DNA of 64,000 bases. Source: Flavobacteriales bacterium (lineage in GTDB: Bacteria; Bacteroidota; Bacteroidia; Flavobacteriales; Flavobacteriaceae). The position numbers were made by a program, and so were the translations under genes. The notes beneath the pieces were generated by a model. It saw only the letters and a list, made by a program, of their open reading frames with translations, did not search any database and had not been told where the DNA came from. The stretch's first letter is position 1; each line of letters opens with the position of its first letter. Below are positions 38,641 to 50,599 of this stretch, piece by piece. The stretch lies in contig JAGXRF010000064.1 of the NCBI GenBank assembly GCA_018335925.1, positions 62,001 to 126,000 of the forward strand, given 5' to 3'.

Positions 38641-38649
38641 TACTTTTGC
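38641..38649 (+). promoter_or_regulatory. Bacteroidota -7 promoter element
   Basis: TACTTTTGC, 20 nt upstream of the ATG at 38670. Confidence 0.45.
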
Positions 38650-38669
38650 ATCCTAATCTTACAAAAATC

Positions 38670-39203
38670 ATGATTTACAAACTACGTGTGATTCTGGATG
38701 CAGAAGAAGATATTTTTAGAGATATTGCTATTGAAAGTAATGCCAATTTAGAGGATTTTCATAATGCTATTGTAAATGCCTTTGGATTTGACGGAAGCGA
38801 AGTTGCCTCTTTTTATACATGCGATGACCAATGGAACCAACAAGATGAAATTCCGTTATTTGATACAGGTGATGAGCCTGGACAAGTTAGAATAATGGCC
38901 GACTTTGCTTTGGATGATTTGCTCTACGAAAAGCAAACCAAAATGATTTACGTGTACGACTTTTTTAACATGTGGACCTTTTTTGTGGAGCTAGCAGCCA
39001 TGGTAGAACCTGAAGAAGGTGCAACATATCCTGAATTATTGTATGCTCATGGCCAATTGCCAGCTGGTGCAACCGATACCGATTTTGAAGGAGAAGACGA
39101 ATTATTCAACGATTTTGAAGATGGTCTGGATGAAGAAGACATGGACTTATTTGATGGAGATGACTCGTTTGAAGATTTTGGCTTTGAAGAAAATTGGAAT
39201 TAA
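38670..39203 (+). CDS. Plasmid pRiA4b ORF-3/IS1096 passenger TnpR-family protein
   Basis: MIYKLRVILDAEEDIFRDIAIESNANLEDFHNAIVNAFGFDGSEVASFY; acidic C-terminus. Confidence 0.8.
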   Translation: MIYKLRVILDAEEDIFRDIAIESNANLEDFHNAIVNAFGFDGSEVASFYTCDDQWNQQDEIPLFDTGDEPGQVRIMADFALDDLLYEKQTKMIYVYDFFNMWTFFVELAAMVEPEEGATYPELLYAHGQLPAGATDTDFEGEDELFNDFEDGLDEEDMDLFDGDDSFEDFGFEENWN

Positions 39204-39224
39204 TTAATATACTTATACAATAAC

Positions 39225-40283
39225 ATGATCAATTTATTTGGTGCTCATATCGAAAGTATTTCGGTTCACAGAGTTGGTAATAAAAGCAGAAGCGAAAAAA
39301 TATTTTTATCTGAAAATGCTTTTGCTTTAAACGACGAATTAACCCCGCTTTTAAAAGAATACTTTTTAAAACCTTTTCGCGAAAAAGAGGAAAACTACTT
39401 TCAATTTGTGCACGATGTAGACTTGGAATTTCATGAAATGTATCAATTGGCAAGTGAAGTTTTTACCAACCCAAATACTACCCACGAAGTTTCAAAAAAA
39501 ATAACCAAACACTTATACGAGCAATCCAACCATCCACACATAAAAAATGGAGAGGTATATGTTTGTTATTTTACCGATTTGGTTATAGACAATCAAAAAG
39601 TAGATGCTTTAGGAGTTTTTAAAAGCGAGTTACAGTCAGATTTTTTACAATTTGAAGAACAAGGAAATAACTTGCAAATGATTTTGCAACACGGTATTAA
39701 TTTGAACAAACTTGACAAAGGTTGCCTTATTTTTAATGTAGAAAAAGAGCAAGGATATAAAATTCTTACCATAGACAGCAACCGTTATGATGCCAGATAT
39801 TGGTTAGAACACTTTTTATCGGTAGATATTTTTCCGGATGAAAACTTCATGACCAAAAAATATTTGAAATTGTGTCAGGAATTTGCCAAAGATGTGGTAT
39901 TTCCGGCAGAAGACAAAAAAGAAGAAGTGATGTTTATGAATCGATCGGTAAACTTTTTTGCAAAAAATGACGAATTTGAAGAGACCAAATTTTTAAATGA
40001 AGTGATTGATAATCCGGATTTAATCCCGGAATTCAAAAACTACAAAATGGAAAAAGGTCCAAAATATGCCATTGAAGATGTCACCAATTTTCCAATTGCC
40101 AATGCAGCTGTAACTGATGCCCGAAAAAAAATAAAAAATGTGATTAATTTGGATACCAATATTCAAATAAAATTAGATTTTATCAACCCAGATAGTGCTG
40201 AAAAATTTGTAGAAAAAGGCTGGGATGAAGAACGACAAATGTATTATTACTTGGTATATTTCAACAAAGAGCAAAAATCATAA
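39225..40283 (+). CDS. Nucleoid-associated protein (NdpA/37-kDa family)
   Basis: KGCLIFNVEKEQGYKILTIDSNRYDARYWLEHFLSV; overall layout matches the Bacteroidota family. Confidence 0.8.
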   Translation: MINLFGAHIESISVHRVGNKSRSEKIFLSENAFALNDELTPLLKEYFLKPFREKEENYFQFVHDVDLEFHEMYQLASEVFTNPNTTHEVSKKITKHLYEQSNHPHIKNGEVYVCYFTDLVIDNQKVDALGVFKSELQSDFLQFEEQGNNLQMILQHGINLNKLDKGCLIFNVEKEQGYKILTIDSNRYDARYWLEHFLSVDIFPDENFMTKKYLKLCQEFAKDVVFPAEDKKEEVMFMNRSVNFFAKNDEFEETKFLNEVIDNPDLIPEFKNYKMEKGPKYAIEDVTNFPIANAAVTDARKKIKNVINLDTNIQIKLDFINPDSAEKFVEKGWDEERQMYYYLVYFNKEQKS

Positions 40284-40294
40284 AAATTTAAGTG

Positions 40295-41131
40295 ATGAGG
40301 ATTCAATTATTTGTTTTTTTGTTGTTAGTTACAATTTTGCAATCCTGTTCAAAAAGTAGCACTAAAGAAAAAGTAGTTCCAAATTTAGAGCCTATAGTTG
40401 TGGCAATGGACAATTTTGAACCATCAGACACCAATTTAAGCTCATGGATTTTTCCATTCACAACCACTCCTGATGGCAATGGTAGCATGGACAGAGTTTT
40501 TTGTTACACTTCAGAAAAAGAGTTTGAAGAGGATACCAAAAAAATGATGGCAACCATGTATGGAATTAATGGAAGCAAATACGTGGTTAAAGAAATGCTT
40601 GCTAGAATAAAAAAAGTAGTTGATTTTACTAACAATGATGTTATTGTTGCTCGAATTACTCCTTTGGAACCAAAAGATAGTTTGGTGTATTATTTACAGA
40701 ACGACACCATTCAATTTTGTTTAGAAAATGGCACAAAAAACCAACTACTTGACCCAAAGGTGTATTGGTTTAAAGCACCTAAAAACAGTAAAGTAAAATA
40801 TTGTATGCCAGAAATAACCCAAAAAACTTGGAAACTTTCACAAGTTTTTCAGGGAGATAAAGAAGAAAAAAACTTCAGTCCAGCTTCATTAAACTGGTTG
40901 CCAAATGCCAAATATGAAGTTACGCTACCATGTGGTAAATTCACCGGAAGATACACCAGAAACGAAAGAGACATTGCATGCAAAGCATTTAGCCCAAAAG
41001 ATGCCAATTGTGATGCTGCTTCAAGCTCATTTTTAAGTGATTTATTAGAAGTTAACAAGTATTCCTACACCGACAAAGGTGAGTTGATATTGCACTTAAA
41101 CTACAATGCTCGAAAACTGATTTTTCGTTAA
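40295..41131 (+). CDS. Lipoprotein of unknown function
   Basis: MRIQLFVFLLLVTILQSCSKSS lipobox; otherwise no family recognised. Confidence 0.65.
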   Translation: MRIQLFVFLLLVTILQSCSKSSTKEKVVPNLEPIVVAMDNFEPSDTNLSSWIFPFTTTPDGNGSMDRVFCYTSEKEFEEDTKKMMATMYGINGSKYVVKEMLARIKKVVDFTNNDVIVARITPLEPKDSLVYYLQNDTIQFCLENGTKNQLLDPKVYWFKAPKNSKVKYCMPEITQKTWKLSQVFQGDKEEKNFSPASLNWLPNAKYEVTLPCGKFTGRYTRNERDIACKAFSPKDANCDAASSSFLSDLLEVNKYSYTDKGELILHLNYNARKLIFR

Positions 41132-41160
41132 AACAATTGATTTTGTTAAGCATTTTTTAA

Positions 41161-41192
41161 TAGTTGCCCTCTAAAGGCAACTATCTTTTTTT
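41161..41192 (+). terminator. Rho-independent terminator
   Basis: TAGTTGCC-ctctaaa-GGCAACTA-TCTTTTTTT. Confidence 0.75.
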
Positions 41193-41220
41193 GTAACTTG
41201 CAAGGCTTTCGAATATTCGG

Positions 41221-44200
41221 ATGAGATTTTTTACACAAAACATGAAAAACTTTTTATTAGCCTTACTTTTTCCATTATCCTTACTAGCTCAATTTAGCAA
41301 AACACATTACATTCCACCTGTTGTTGGCTCTGACAACCAAGCAGCTATGAATCAGGTAATGTATATATCCTCCCCTAGTGTTAGCCCAATTAATTTTACC
41401 ATTACTGCCATAGGTGGTGGCAGCATTGCAGGAACAGTATCAAGAGATAATCCGTTTGAGTTTAATATCGGCTTTGGTTTAAATACCCAACTACATGTAA
41501 GTGAAGGTTTAGTAAACACTATTCTCAATAACAAAGGCTATATTGTAGAAGCCCAAGACCAAGTTTATGTTGCAGTTAGAGTTACTGCAGCTGTAAACAA
41601 CCAAACCGGTTTGCCAAACCAAGCAAGTGGTTTGGTATCCAAAGGTTTGGCTGCACTGGGAAAAGAATTTAGAATTGGAGCCATGACCAATACTGGAATT
41701 GGAACCATCAATAATATTCACTTAACTTTTGTTTCTGTTTTAGCTACCGAAAACAATACTGTAGTAGAATTTGAAGATTTGAAACCTGGAATTTCTTTAA
41801 TTAACAATGCTGCTGCAGGAAACACCCCTAATAGCGTAACTTTAAATAGAGGAGAAAGTTTCACCTTAGCAGTTAAAGGACCAACCAATGCCAATAGAGA
41901 TGGTATGATTGGTGGTTTGGTAAAATCAAATAAGCCAATTGCAGTAAATTGTGGCTCTTACGGAGGAACTAACGGTACCAATCAAAATAACCTCGACTTA
42001 GGATTAGACCAAATTGTTGGAGCTGACAGAATTGGTTCGGAATATATTTTTGTAAAAGCCCAAGGAGTAGATGCAGTTGAAAAACCTTTGTTAGTAGCCC
42101 ATGAGGATGGAACAGATATTTTTATTAATGGAAGTCCGATTGCAGTTACTACAATTAATGCGGGTGAATACTTTGGGGTACCTGGTAATTTATTCAACGC
42201 AAACGGCAACATGTATGTGGTAACCTCCAAACCAGTTTTTGCTTATCAAGGATTGGGAGGTACAGATAATCAAGCCAACCAAGAAGTATTTTTTGTACCA
42301 CCCTTAAGTTGCGAAACTCCAAAAATTATCGACAATATTCCACAAATAGACCGTATTGGGAATTTTACTTACACAGGTAACGTAAACATTGTTACCAAAA
42401 CTGGTGCAACCTTAAACTTTATCATCAATGGTGTAAATTACACTAGTACTAATTTACCGGGAGGAATTCAATTAAACGGACCTTTTACTGTTACTGGGAA
42501 TACAGATTATGTTAGTTATACTATGAGTGGATTGGGTGGAAATGTATCGGTGTTTTCTACAGAATCTATTTATTTATCTTATTACGGTTCCAACGCTGCA
42601 GCAACTTATGGAGGATATTATTCAGGATTTACCTTTAAACCAGAAATTATTTTTGAAAAACTCAATGTGGATGCAGATAATTGTATTCCAAACATTGAAC
42701 TCACAGTTAATACACTTTCCCCTTTTGACCAATACCAATGGTATTTTAACAACAATCCAATTGCAGGTGCAACTACATCTGAGTTTACTCCAACACTACC
42801 CGGGTATTACTATTTACAAGCAACCTTAGCTCAATGTGGCACAACTTTTACTTCAGATATTATTCCAGTAAGCGGATGTACGGTTGACTCTGATAACGAT
42901 GGAGTGCCCGACAATATTGATATCGACTTGGATAATGACGGAATTTCCAATTGCACAGAATCATATGGCAATCAAAATTTAATAGTCGATACTATTAGTT
43001 CATCCGGACAAATTCAAGTTGGAAACTACAACAACAGTTTTCAAGTTGCTACAGAAGTTTTAGGAATAAACGCATCCCCAACACCAGTTACCTTCGACAA
43101 CAATTCTCAAATATATTTAGAAAGTTTAGAGGGGTTTGACAGCGAAACCGCTGTACAATTCAGTTTTGCCACTCCAACTTCTGTAGAACTCACTTATATT
43201 GATGCCAATACACCCGGAAATTTTTTATTGAATCCTAATACAGAATACATCATTCAAGTTCCGGTAAATAAAACTTTGACCATTGTAAATCCAAACGATC
43301 AATTGTTGATTGATACCGATTATGATGGTGTATTTGAAAACAATGTCACCTTTTATTCTTCTTTCGAAATTCGCTTCCGATTAAATAGTGGTTCTGATTT
43401 ACCAGCCGGACAAGGCAATTTCAGAATTGGAGCATATTTGGTAGATTTTATCAAAATCAAACAAAAAAACTTACAAGATATTACTCCCGTTCGTTCTTCA
43501 TTTAAATTGGTTGCAAATTGTGTTCCCAGAGATTCTGATGGCGATGGTATTCCGGATGCTTTAGATTTGGATGCGGATAATGATGGAATTCCGGATTTTA
43601 CAGAAGGAGGTGCATTTGCTTTTGCAGCAAATGCTGGAACAGATGCCAACAATAACGGAATGGATGATGCTTTTGAAAATCAAAGCATTCCGTTAGACAG
43701 TGATGCAGATGGGGTTCCAAATTTCATCGACTTAGATAGTGATAACGATGGAATTTACGACTTACACGAAGCAGGACACAATGCAACAGATACCAATTTA
43801 GATGGAAGAATTGATGGAAATCCAACCGCATTTGGCACCAATGGTTTGTTCAATAATTTAGAAACCTCTGCAAATAGTGGAACTATCAACTATACCATTG
43901 CAGACATAGATACCGATAACGTTTTTAATTATATTGATTTAGATAGTGATGCAGACCAATGCTTTGACGTAATTGAAGCAGGATTTACCGATCCGGATAA
44001 CGATGGAAGGTTGGGAACATCACCCGTAACTGTGAACAATCTTGGAGTAGTGCAAAACTCAGGAGGGTACCAAATTCCACAACCTAATTATGCCATTAGT
44101 GCACCAATAGTTGTTAACCAACAGCCTATTAATGCATCGGTTTGTTTTAATGCAAGCACTAGTTTTACCATCATTGCTGCTAATATTACCACCTTTCAAT

Positions 44201-45750
44201 GGCAAGTTAGTACCGATGCTGGAGCTACTTGGAATAACATCACAAATAACACCAACTATAGTGGAGCAACCACAGCAACTTTAAGCATTAACAATGTACC
44301 TCAAACTTTTAATAACAACCGCTATCGAGTAATTCTGAACCGAACAGGTAATAGTTGTGAAGTTACTTCCAATACAGCAAGTTTGACAGTTTTTGCTTTG
44401 CCACAACTAAATAACAATGTGAGTTTGGTACAGTGTGACAATGATGGCGATGGTATTTCAAGAATTAATTTAATCTTATTCAACACACAAGTTTCAGGCA
44501 ACCATGCCCAAGAAACCTTTCAATATTACACCAACCAAACGGATGCACTAGCTGGAGGAAATACTGGATTAATTAATTCTCCAACCAACTTCAATACAGC
44601 TTCTACTACGGTTTGGGTGAGAGTAACCAATAGCAACCAATGTAGCCAAGTAACTTCTATTCCGATTGTGGTTTCTTTTAACCAAATTCCGAATAATTTT
44701 CAAGTAGTTTTTGAAGATTGTGATGATGCAGTTGTAGGGGTAAGCTCCAATAGTGATGGCACTTCAGTATTTAATTTTAGTAGTATCATTCCGCAATTAC
44801 AAAACTTTGTGAGTGATCCAAGTCAGTTTTCCGTACGTTTTTACGCCTCACAACAAGATGCAGAGCTTCAATTTGATGCAAATGGAAATTCCTTGGAAAT
44901 AACTAATATTTCCAACTACAGAAACACCACTCCCTTTGCACAATTAATTTGGGTGAGGGTTGAAAACAATTTAAATAACGCTTGCTTTGGTGTTGGTCCT
45001 TATGTAAGATTGGTAGTAAACGCATTGCCTAATTTAGGCCCAAATCAAGAATTTATTTATTGTTCCGGAAATCCAGCTGTACTATTAACACCAAATTTGT
45101 TAGGAAATAATCCTGGCAATTTTACGTACCAATGGAGCTACAACGGAGTTCCCGTAAATGGAGGTTTGGGGCCACAATTATTGGTTGCCCAAGAGGGTGT
45201 TTACACTGTGAGAGTCACCACCAATAAAGGATGCTTTAGAGAACAAGATATTACTGTGGTGTATTCAGAGCCTGCAACCATAACTAATGTTGAAGTTGTT
45301 GACTTGTCTCCTGTTAACTCTATTACAGTTACAGTTTCTGGAGCTGGTGAATACGAATACGCCTTAGACAGTCCGAATGGACCTTACCAAGATTCGAATG
45401 TGTTTAGTGGCATAGCAGCAGGAATCAGAACCGTTTATGTTCGAGATAAAAAGGGTTGTGGCATTACCCAGCAAGCTGTTTCCATACTTCGTATTCCACC
45501 ATACTTTACACCAAATGGAGATGGCATTAACGACATCTGGACATTGCAAGGAGCAAATCAATTTTTTTATCCAAATACCCAAATTTATGTTTTCGACCGA
45601 TACGGAAAGTTAATCAAACACATCCAACCCGTTGAGGCTGGATGGGATGGGACTTTCCAAGGACAACCACTTCCATCTACCGACTATTGGTATGTGATAG
45701 AATTAGAAGATGGAAGAGTGGCCAAAGGGCATTTTTCTTTAATTAGATAA
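41221..45750 (+). CDS. Giant T9SS type B sorting domain-containing surface protein (IgGFc-binding-like N-terminus, TSP3-like Ca-binding repeats, Ig-like segments)
   Basis: 1509 aa; DSDNDGVPDNIDIDLDNDGISN, DSDGDGIPDALDLDADNDGIPDFTEGG; C-terminal IPPYFTPNGDGINDIWTLQG...VFDRYGKLI...GWDGTFQGQPLPSTDYWYVIEL. Confidence 0.92.
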   Translation: MRFFTQNMKNFLLALLFPLSLLAQFSKTHYIPPVVGSDNQAAMNQVMYISSPSVSPINFTITAIGGGSIAGTVSRDNPFEFNIGFGLNTQLHVSEGLVNTILNNKGYIVEAQDQVYVAVRVTAAVNNQTGLPNQASGLVSKGLAALGKEFRIGAMTNTGIGTINNIHLTFVSVLATENNTVVEFEDLKPGISLINNAAAGNTPNSVTLNRGESFTLAVKGPTNANRDGMIGGLVKSNKPIAVNCGSYGGTNGTNQNNLDLGLDQIVGADRIGSEYIFVKAQGVDAVEKPLLVAHEDGTDIFINGSPIAVTTINAGEYFGVPGNLFNANGNMYVVTSKPVFAYQGLGGTDNQANQEVFFVPPLSCETPKIIDNIPQIDRIGNFTYTGNVNIVTKTGATLNFIINGVNYTSTNLPGGIQLNGPFTVTGNTDYVSYTMSGLGGNVSVFSTESIYLSYYGSNAAATYGGYYSGFTFKPEIIFEKLNVDADNCIPNIELTVNTLSPFDQYQWYFNNNPIAGATTSEFTPTLPGYYYLQATLAQCGTTFTSDIIPVSGCTVDSDNDGVPDNIDIDLDNDGISNCTESYGNQNLIVDTISSSGQIQVGNYNNSFQVATEVLGINASPTPVTFDNNSQIYLESLEGFDSETAVQFSFATPTSVELTYIDANTPGNFLLNPNTEYIIQVPVNKTLTIVNPNDQLLIDTDYDGVFENNVTFYSSFEIRFRLNSGSDLPAGQGNFRIGAYLVDFIKIKQKNLQDITPVRSSFKLVANCVPRDSDGDGIPDALDLDADNDGIPDFTEGGAFAFAANAGTDANNNGMDDAFENQSIPLDSDADGVPNFIDLDSDNDGIYDLHEAGHNATDTNLDGRIDGNPTAFGTNGLFNNLETSANSGTINYTIADIDTDNVFNYIDLDSDADQCFDVIEAGFTDPDNDGRLGTSPVTVNNLGVVQNSGGYQIPQPNYAISAPIVVNQQPINASVCFNASTSFTIIAANITTFQWQVSTDAGATWNNITNNTNYSGATTATLSINNVPQTFNNNRYRVILNRTGNSCEVTSNTASLTVFALPQLNNNVSLVQCDNDGDGISRINLILFNTQVSGNHAQETFQYYTNQTDALAGGNTGLINSPTNFNTASTTVWVRVTNSNQCSQVTSIPIVVSFNQIPNNFQVVFEDCDDAVVGVSSNSDGTSVFNFSSIIPQLQNFVSDPSQFSVRFYASQQDAELQFDANGNSLEITNISNYRNTTPFAQLIWVRVENNLNNACFGVGPYVRLVVNALPNLGPNQEFIYCSGNPAVLLTPNLLGNNPGNFTYQWSYNGVPVNGGLGPQLLVAQEGVYTVRVTTNKGCFREQDITVVYSEPATITNVEVVDLSPVNSITVTVSGAGEYEYALDSPNGPYQDSNVFSGIAAGIRTVYVRDKKGCGITQQAVSILRIPPYFTPNGDGINDIWTLQGANQFFYPNTQIYVFDRYGKLIKHIQPVEAGWDGTFQGQPLPSTDYWYVIELEDGRVAKGHFSLIR

Positions 45751-45751
45751 T

Positions 45752-46558
45752 ATGAACAAAGTTGTACTAATTACAGGAGCATCTTCCGGAATTGGAAAAT
45801 CCGTTGCATTGTATCTACAAGAAAAAGGATATATCGTTTATGGCACAAGTCGTGATCCGAAAAACTACCCAAAAAGTCCCATTACGTTGGTTCCATTAGA
45901 TGTAAGAAATTTACAACAAATACAACAATGCATTTCTTATGTTAAAGAAATGGAGGGTAAAATAGATGTTTTGATTAATAATGCAGGAGTAGGTATCACC
46001 GGACCATTAGAGGAAATCCCAATGGATGCTATTAAAAACCAAATGGAGACCAACTTATATGGGCCAATTGCCATGATGCAAGAAGTTTTGCCAACCATGC
46101 GAGAACAAAAATCAGGGTTAATCATCAATATTACTTCTATAGCAGGATACATGGGGCTTCCCTATCGTGCACCATACTCTGCCTCAAAAGGTGCTTTAGC
46201 ATTAATTTCGGAGGGTATTAGAATGGAGGTATCCGAATTTGGAATTAAAGTCTGTACCGTAGCACCGGGAGACTTTTCTACCAATATTGCAGCTGGTAGA
46301 TTTCATGCTCCATTAAAAAAAGATTCTCCGTACTACACTACGTACCAAAACCAACTAAAACAAATGAATGACCATGTTGCAGAGGGTAGCGACCCATTGC
46401 TGTTGGCAAAAAAGGTGGAAAAAATCATTCGTAATAACCAACCTAAAGTACACTACCCAATTGGAGCATTCCTGCAAAAGTTTTCCATCTTTTTAAAGAA
46501 AATTTTACCCGATACTTGGTATGAAAAAATGCTAAAAAACCATTACCAATTGAAATAA
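45752..46558 (+). CDS. SDR family oxidoreductase
   Basis: VLITGASSGIGKSVAL, NNAGVG, YSASKGAL. Confidence 0.93.
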   Translation: MNKVVLITGASSGIGKSVALYLQEKGYIVYGTSRDPKNYPKSPITLVPLDVRNLQQIQQCISYVKEMEGKIDVLINNAGVGITGPLEEIPMDAIKNQMETNLYGPIAMMQEVLPTMREQKSGLIINITSIAGYMGLPYRAPYSASKGALALISEGIRMEVSEFGIKVCTVAPGDFSTNIAAGRFHAPLKKDSPYYTTYQNQLKQMNDHVAEGSDPLLLAKKVEKIIRNNQPKVHYPIGAFLQKFSIFLKKILPDTWYEKMLKNHYQLK

Positions 46559-46607
46559 GATGTAGATTCTAGCCATATATTATCTCATAAAATTGCAAAA
46601 TCTATTG

Positions 46608-46616
46608 TACTTTTGC
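46608..46616 (+). promoter_or_regulatory. Bacteroidota -7 promoter element upstream of fsa
   Basis: TACTTTTGC, 23 nt before the ATG at 46640. Confidence 0.45.
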
Positions 46617-46639
46617 ACCAACTACTTAAAAAAGCAACC

Positions 46640-47296
46640 ATGAAATTTTTTATTGACACAGCTAACTTAGAACAAATTAAAGAAGCCCAATCTCTTGGGA
46701 TTTTAGATGGTGTTACCACCAATCCTTCATTAATGGCAAAAGAAGGCATTACAGGAAACAACAACATTTTGAAACATTATGTGGATATTTGTAAAATTGT
46801 AGATGGAGATGTGAGTGCAGAAGTAATCGCTACTGATTACGAAGGCATGATTAAAGAAGGAGAAATTTTGGCTGAATTACATCCGCAAATTGTAGTAAAA
46901 ATCCCGATGACCAAAGAAGGCATCAAAGCTTGTAAATACTTTAGTAACAAAGGCATCAAAACCAATGTAACTTTGGTTTTTTCAGCCGGTCAAGCATTAT
47001 TAGCTGCTAAAGCAGGTGCAACCTATGTTTCACCTTTTATTGGTAGATTAGACGATGTTTCAACCGATGGATTAAACTTGATTGCAGAAATCAGAGAAAT
47101 TTATGAAAACTACGGTTTTGAAACCCAAATATTAGCTGCTTCTGTTCGTCATACCATGCATATTATAAACTGTGCTAAAATTGGTGCAGATGTAATGACA
47201 GGACCTCTTTCGGCAATTTTAGGCTTATTAAAACATCCGTTAACCGATATTGGTTTAGCTCAATTTTTGGCAGATCATGCCAAAGGAAATCACTAA
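46640..47296 (+). CDS. fsa: Fructose-6-phosphate aldolase / small transaldolase
   Basis: [48 protein letters not shown]. Confidence 0.93.
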   Translation: MKFFIDTANLEQIKEAQSLGILDGVTTNPSLMAKEGITGNNNILKHYVDICKIVDGDVSAEVIATDYEGMIKEGEILAELHPQIVVKIPMTKEGIKACKYFSNKGIKTNVTLVFSAGQALLAAKAGATYVSPFIGRLDDVSTDGLNLIAEIREIYENYGFETQILAASVRHTMHIINCAKIGADVMTGPLSAILGLLKHPLTDIGLAQFLADHAKGNH

Positions 47297-47322
47297 AAAA
47301 AGCGGCTTAAGCCGCTTTTTTA
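47295..47322 (+). terminator. Rho-independent terminator of fsa
   Basis: AAAAAAAGCGGCTTAAGCCGCTTTTTTA perfect palindromic hairpin. Confidence 0.85.
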
Positions 47323-47340
47323 GTATTTGTAAAATTTGTA

Positions 47341-48741
47341 TTACTTCAAATGATTTTCAAAATCAACCGCAAATAAATTGACAAAAGGTTGTACAATAAC
47401 ACCATTTTCATTCAAAATCATGGAGCGTTGTAATTTCAGCAACACCCATTTTTCTTTTAACACTTCAAAATTTACCGCACGAAACTGTTTGATTTTACCA
47501 TAGTTTAAGTCTTTAATTGCTGCTTGCCAATCTTCCATATCCTTATCTATATTTATAGCTATAAAATCATAGTGTGGATATTTAGTCTGAAAATCTACCA
47601 CTTTCTTGTGTACAGAATATCTATGTGATTCTGCTTTAGATGTCCAAAAAAACACTACAGATTTTCTTTTAAAAACATCTACTGAAGAAATGGTGTCTAG
47701 TGACAGTGTTTGCAACTCATTTACTGGAATTTTATTACCAATTTGAAGGTTATGAATGTGGTTGCCAATATTGGTAATCTCGTTTAACACTTCCGGGTCT
47801 TTTGATTTCGATTTAAATGCATCAATAAAAGCAGTATTGTTTTTCACATCTTGGTCTTCCAACAAATAAGAATAAGCAATATGAGTAAAAATCTTATTCT
47901 TCGACTTTTGAGAGGTAAAAATAGTATCTGCAATAGATAATTTGTGCAATCCTATCTGCAACAATTGCTCTCCCTTATTTGCAATACTCTGTGTCTTTTC
48001 AAAAGCAATGGCACTCATCATATGATTCAAATACTGCATAAATGGGGAATAGTACATTAAATCTTTTGCATTGTAATCGATATTATTTCGATGAGAAAAA
48101 TACGAAGCAGGTAGCTCCTTAAATAAGTTATGTCCGGTTCGAACATTATGTGCCAAAGGGTAAATTTCTTTTTTGATGTAATGACTAAAATACAAAGCAG
48201 TTCTGGCATACAAATCAAAACCTTCACTCCAATTTAACTTGCTCTTTTTATCTTCAAAAAATTCTTTTTTCACCAAAAAAATAGAATCAATATACTGTTG
48301 AAATTGCTTTGGCTCATAATCATAAACTTCAAACATCTTCTGACGATCACTTTCATTTTTCAAATACAATTCCATTAAAAAATTGTTCTTGTCTTCTCCC
48401 TTACCACAAAACACAACTGACTCGTCAAAATCTTGGGTATTTAAACGAACCATCAAACTGTCATTTTGGTCAAAATATACATATTGGTATTCCGGCTCGT
48501 GCTTAAAGGAATACATTCCAGGAACTAAGGAATCAAACTTTTTAAAAAAACGATTGTTTTTATCTAAGTATAATGTATCCAATATCTCCTCATTTTGCAT
48601 AAACAACACGTATGGAGAAGTTGGGTTGATGATTTCGCCACCAAAATAGGCAACATAATCTTTCTTTCCGAAATAATTACAGGAAGTTAATAAAGAGAGT
48701 AATCCTACTAAACTAAGGTAAATTGGGTAATGCTTATTCAA
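47341..48741 (-). CDS. Lipoprotein with degenerate thioredoxin-like C-terminus
   Basis: LLSLLTSCNYFG lipobox; C-terminal VFFWTSKAESHRYSVHKKVVDFQTKYPHYDFIAINIDKD...RSMILNENGVIV resembles TlpA/AhpC folds without CxxC. Confidence 0.65.
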   Translation of the reverse strand: MNKHYPIYLSLVGLLSLLTSCNYFGKKDYVAYFGGEIINPTSPYVLFMQNEEILDTLYLDKNNRFFKKFDSLVPGMYSFKHEPEYQYVYFDQNDSLMVRLNTQDFDESVVFCGKGEDKNNFLMELYLKNESDRQKMFEVYDYEPKQFQQYIDSIFLVKKEFFEDKKSKLNWSEGFDLYARTALYFSHYIKKEIYPLAHNVRTGHNLFKELPASYFSHRNNIDYNAKDLMYYSPFMQYLNHMMSAIAFEKTQSIANKGEQLLQIGLHKLSIADTIFTSQKSKNKIFTHIAYSYLLEDQDVKNNTAFIDAFKSKSKDPEVLNEITNIGNHIHNLQIGNKIPVNELQTLSLDTISSVDVFKRKSVVFFWTSKAESHRYSVHKKVVDFQTKYPHYDFIAINIDKDMEDWQAAIKDLNYGKIKQFRAVNFEVLKEKWVLLKLQRSMILNENGVIVQPFVNLFAVDFENHLK

Positions 48742-48824
48742 TCGTTTTCCATTTTGCGAATAACAAATGTATCAGTAAGGACTCAAGAAGGATGTTAATA
48801 GGTAGTTAAATAACTAATTTTTAG

Positions 48825-50513
<1,689 letters not shown>

Positions 50514-50599
50514 ACCCCAATTTGCATTGCCAAAATAATATTTAACAATTGCTGATGTAAATCAGCTTTTGCTTTTGGTAAATTGGTTATTTTCGTAGC

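Noticed and set aside
38670-39203. Mobile element call based on IS1096 TnpR-family similarity
   Set aside because: No transposase, terminal inverted repeats or target-site duplication seen nearby.
42886-43770. DNA-level tandem repeat in the T9SS type B gene
   Set aside because: The similarity is at protein level (DxDxDGxPD Ca-binding motifs). The nucleotide units are too diverged and unevenly spaced for a simple tandem repeat.
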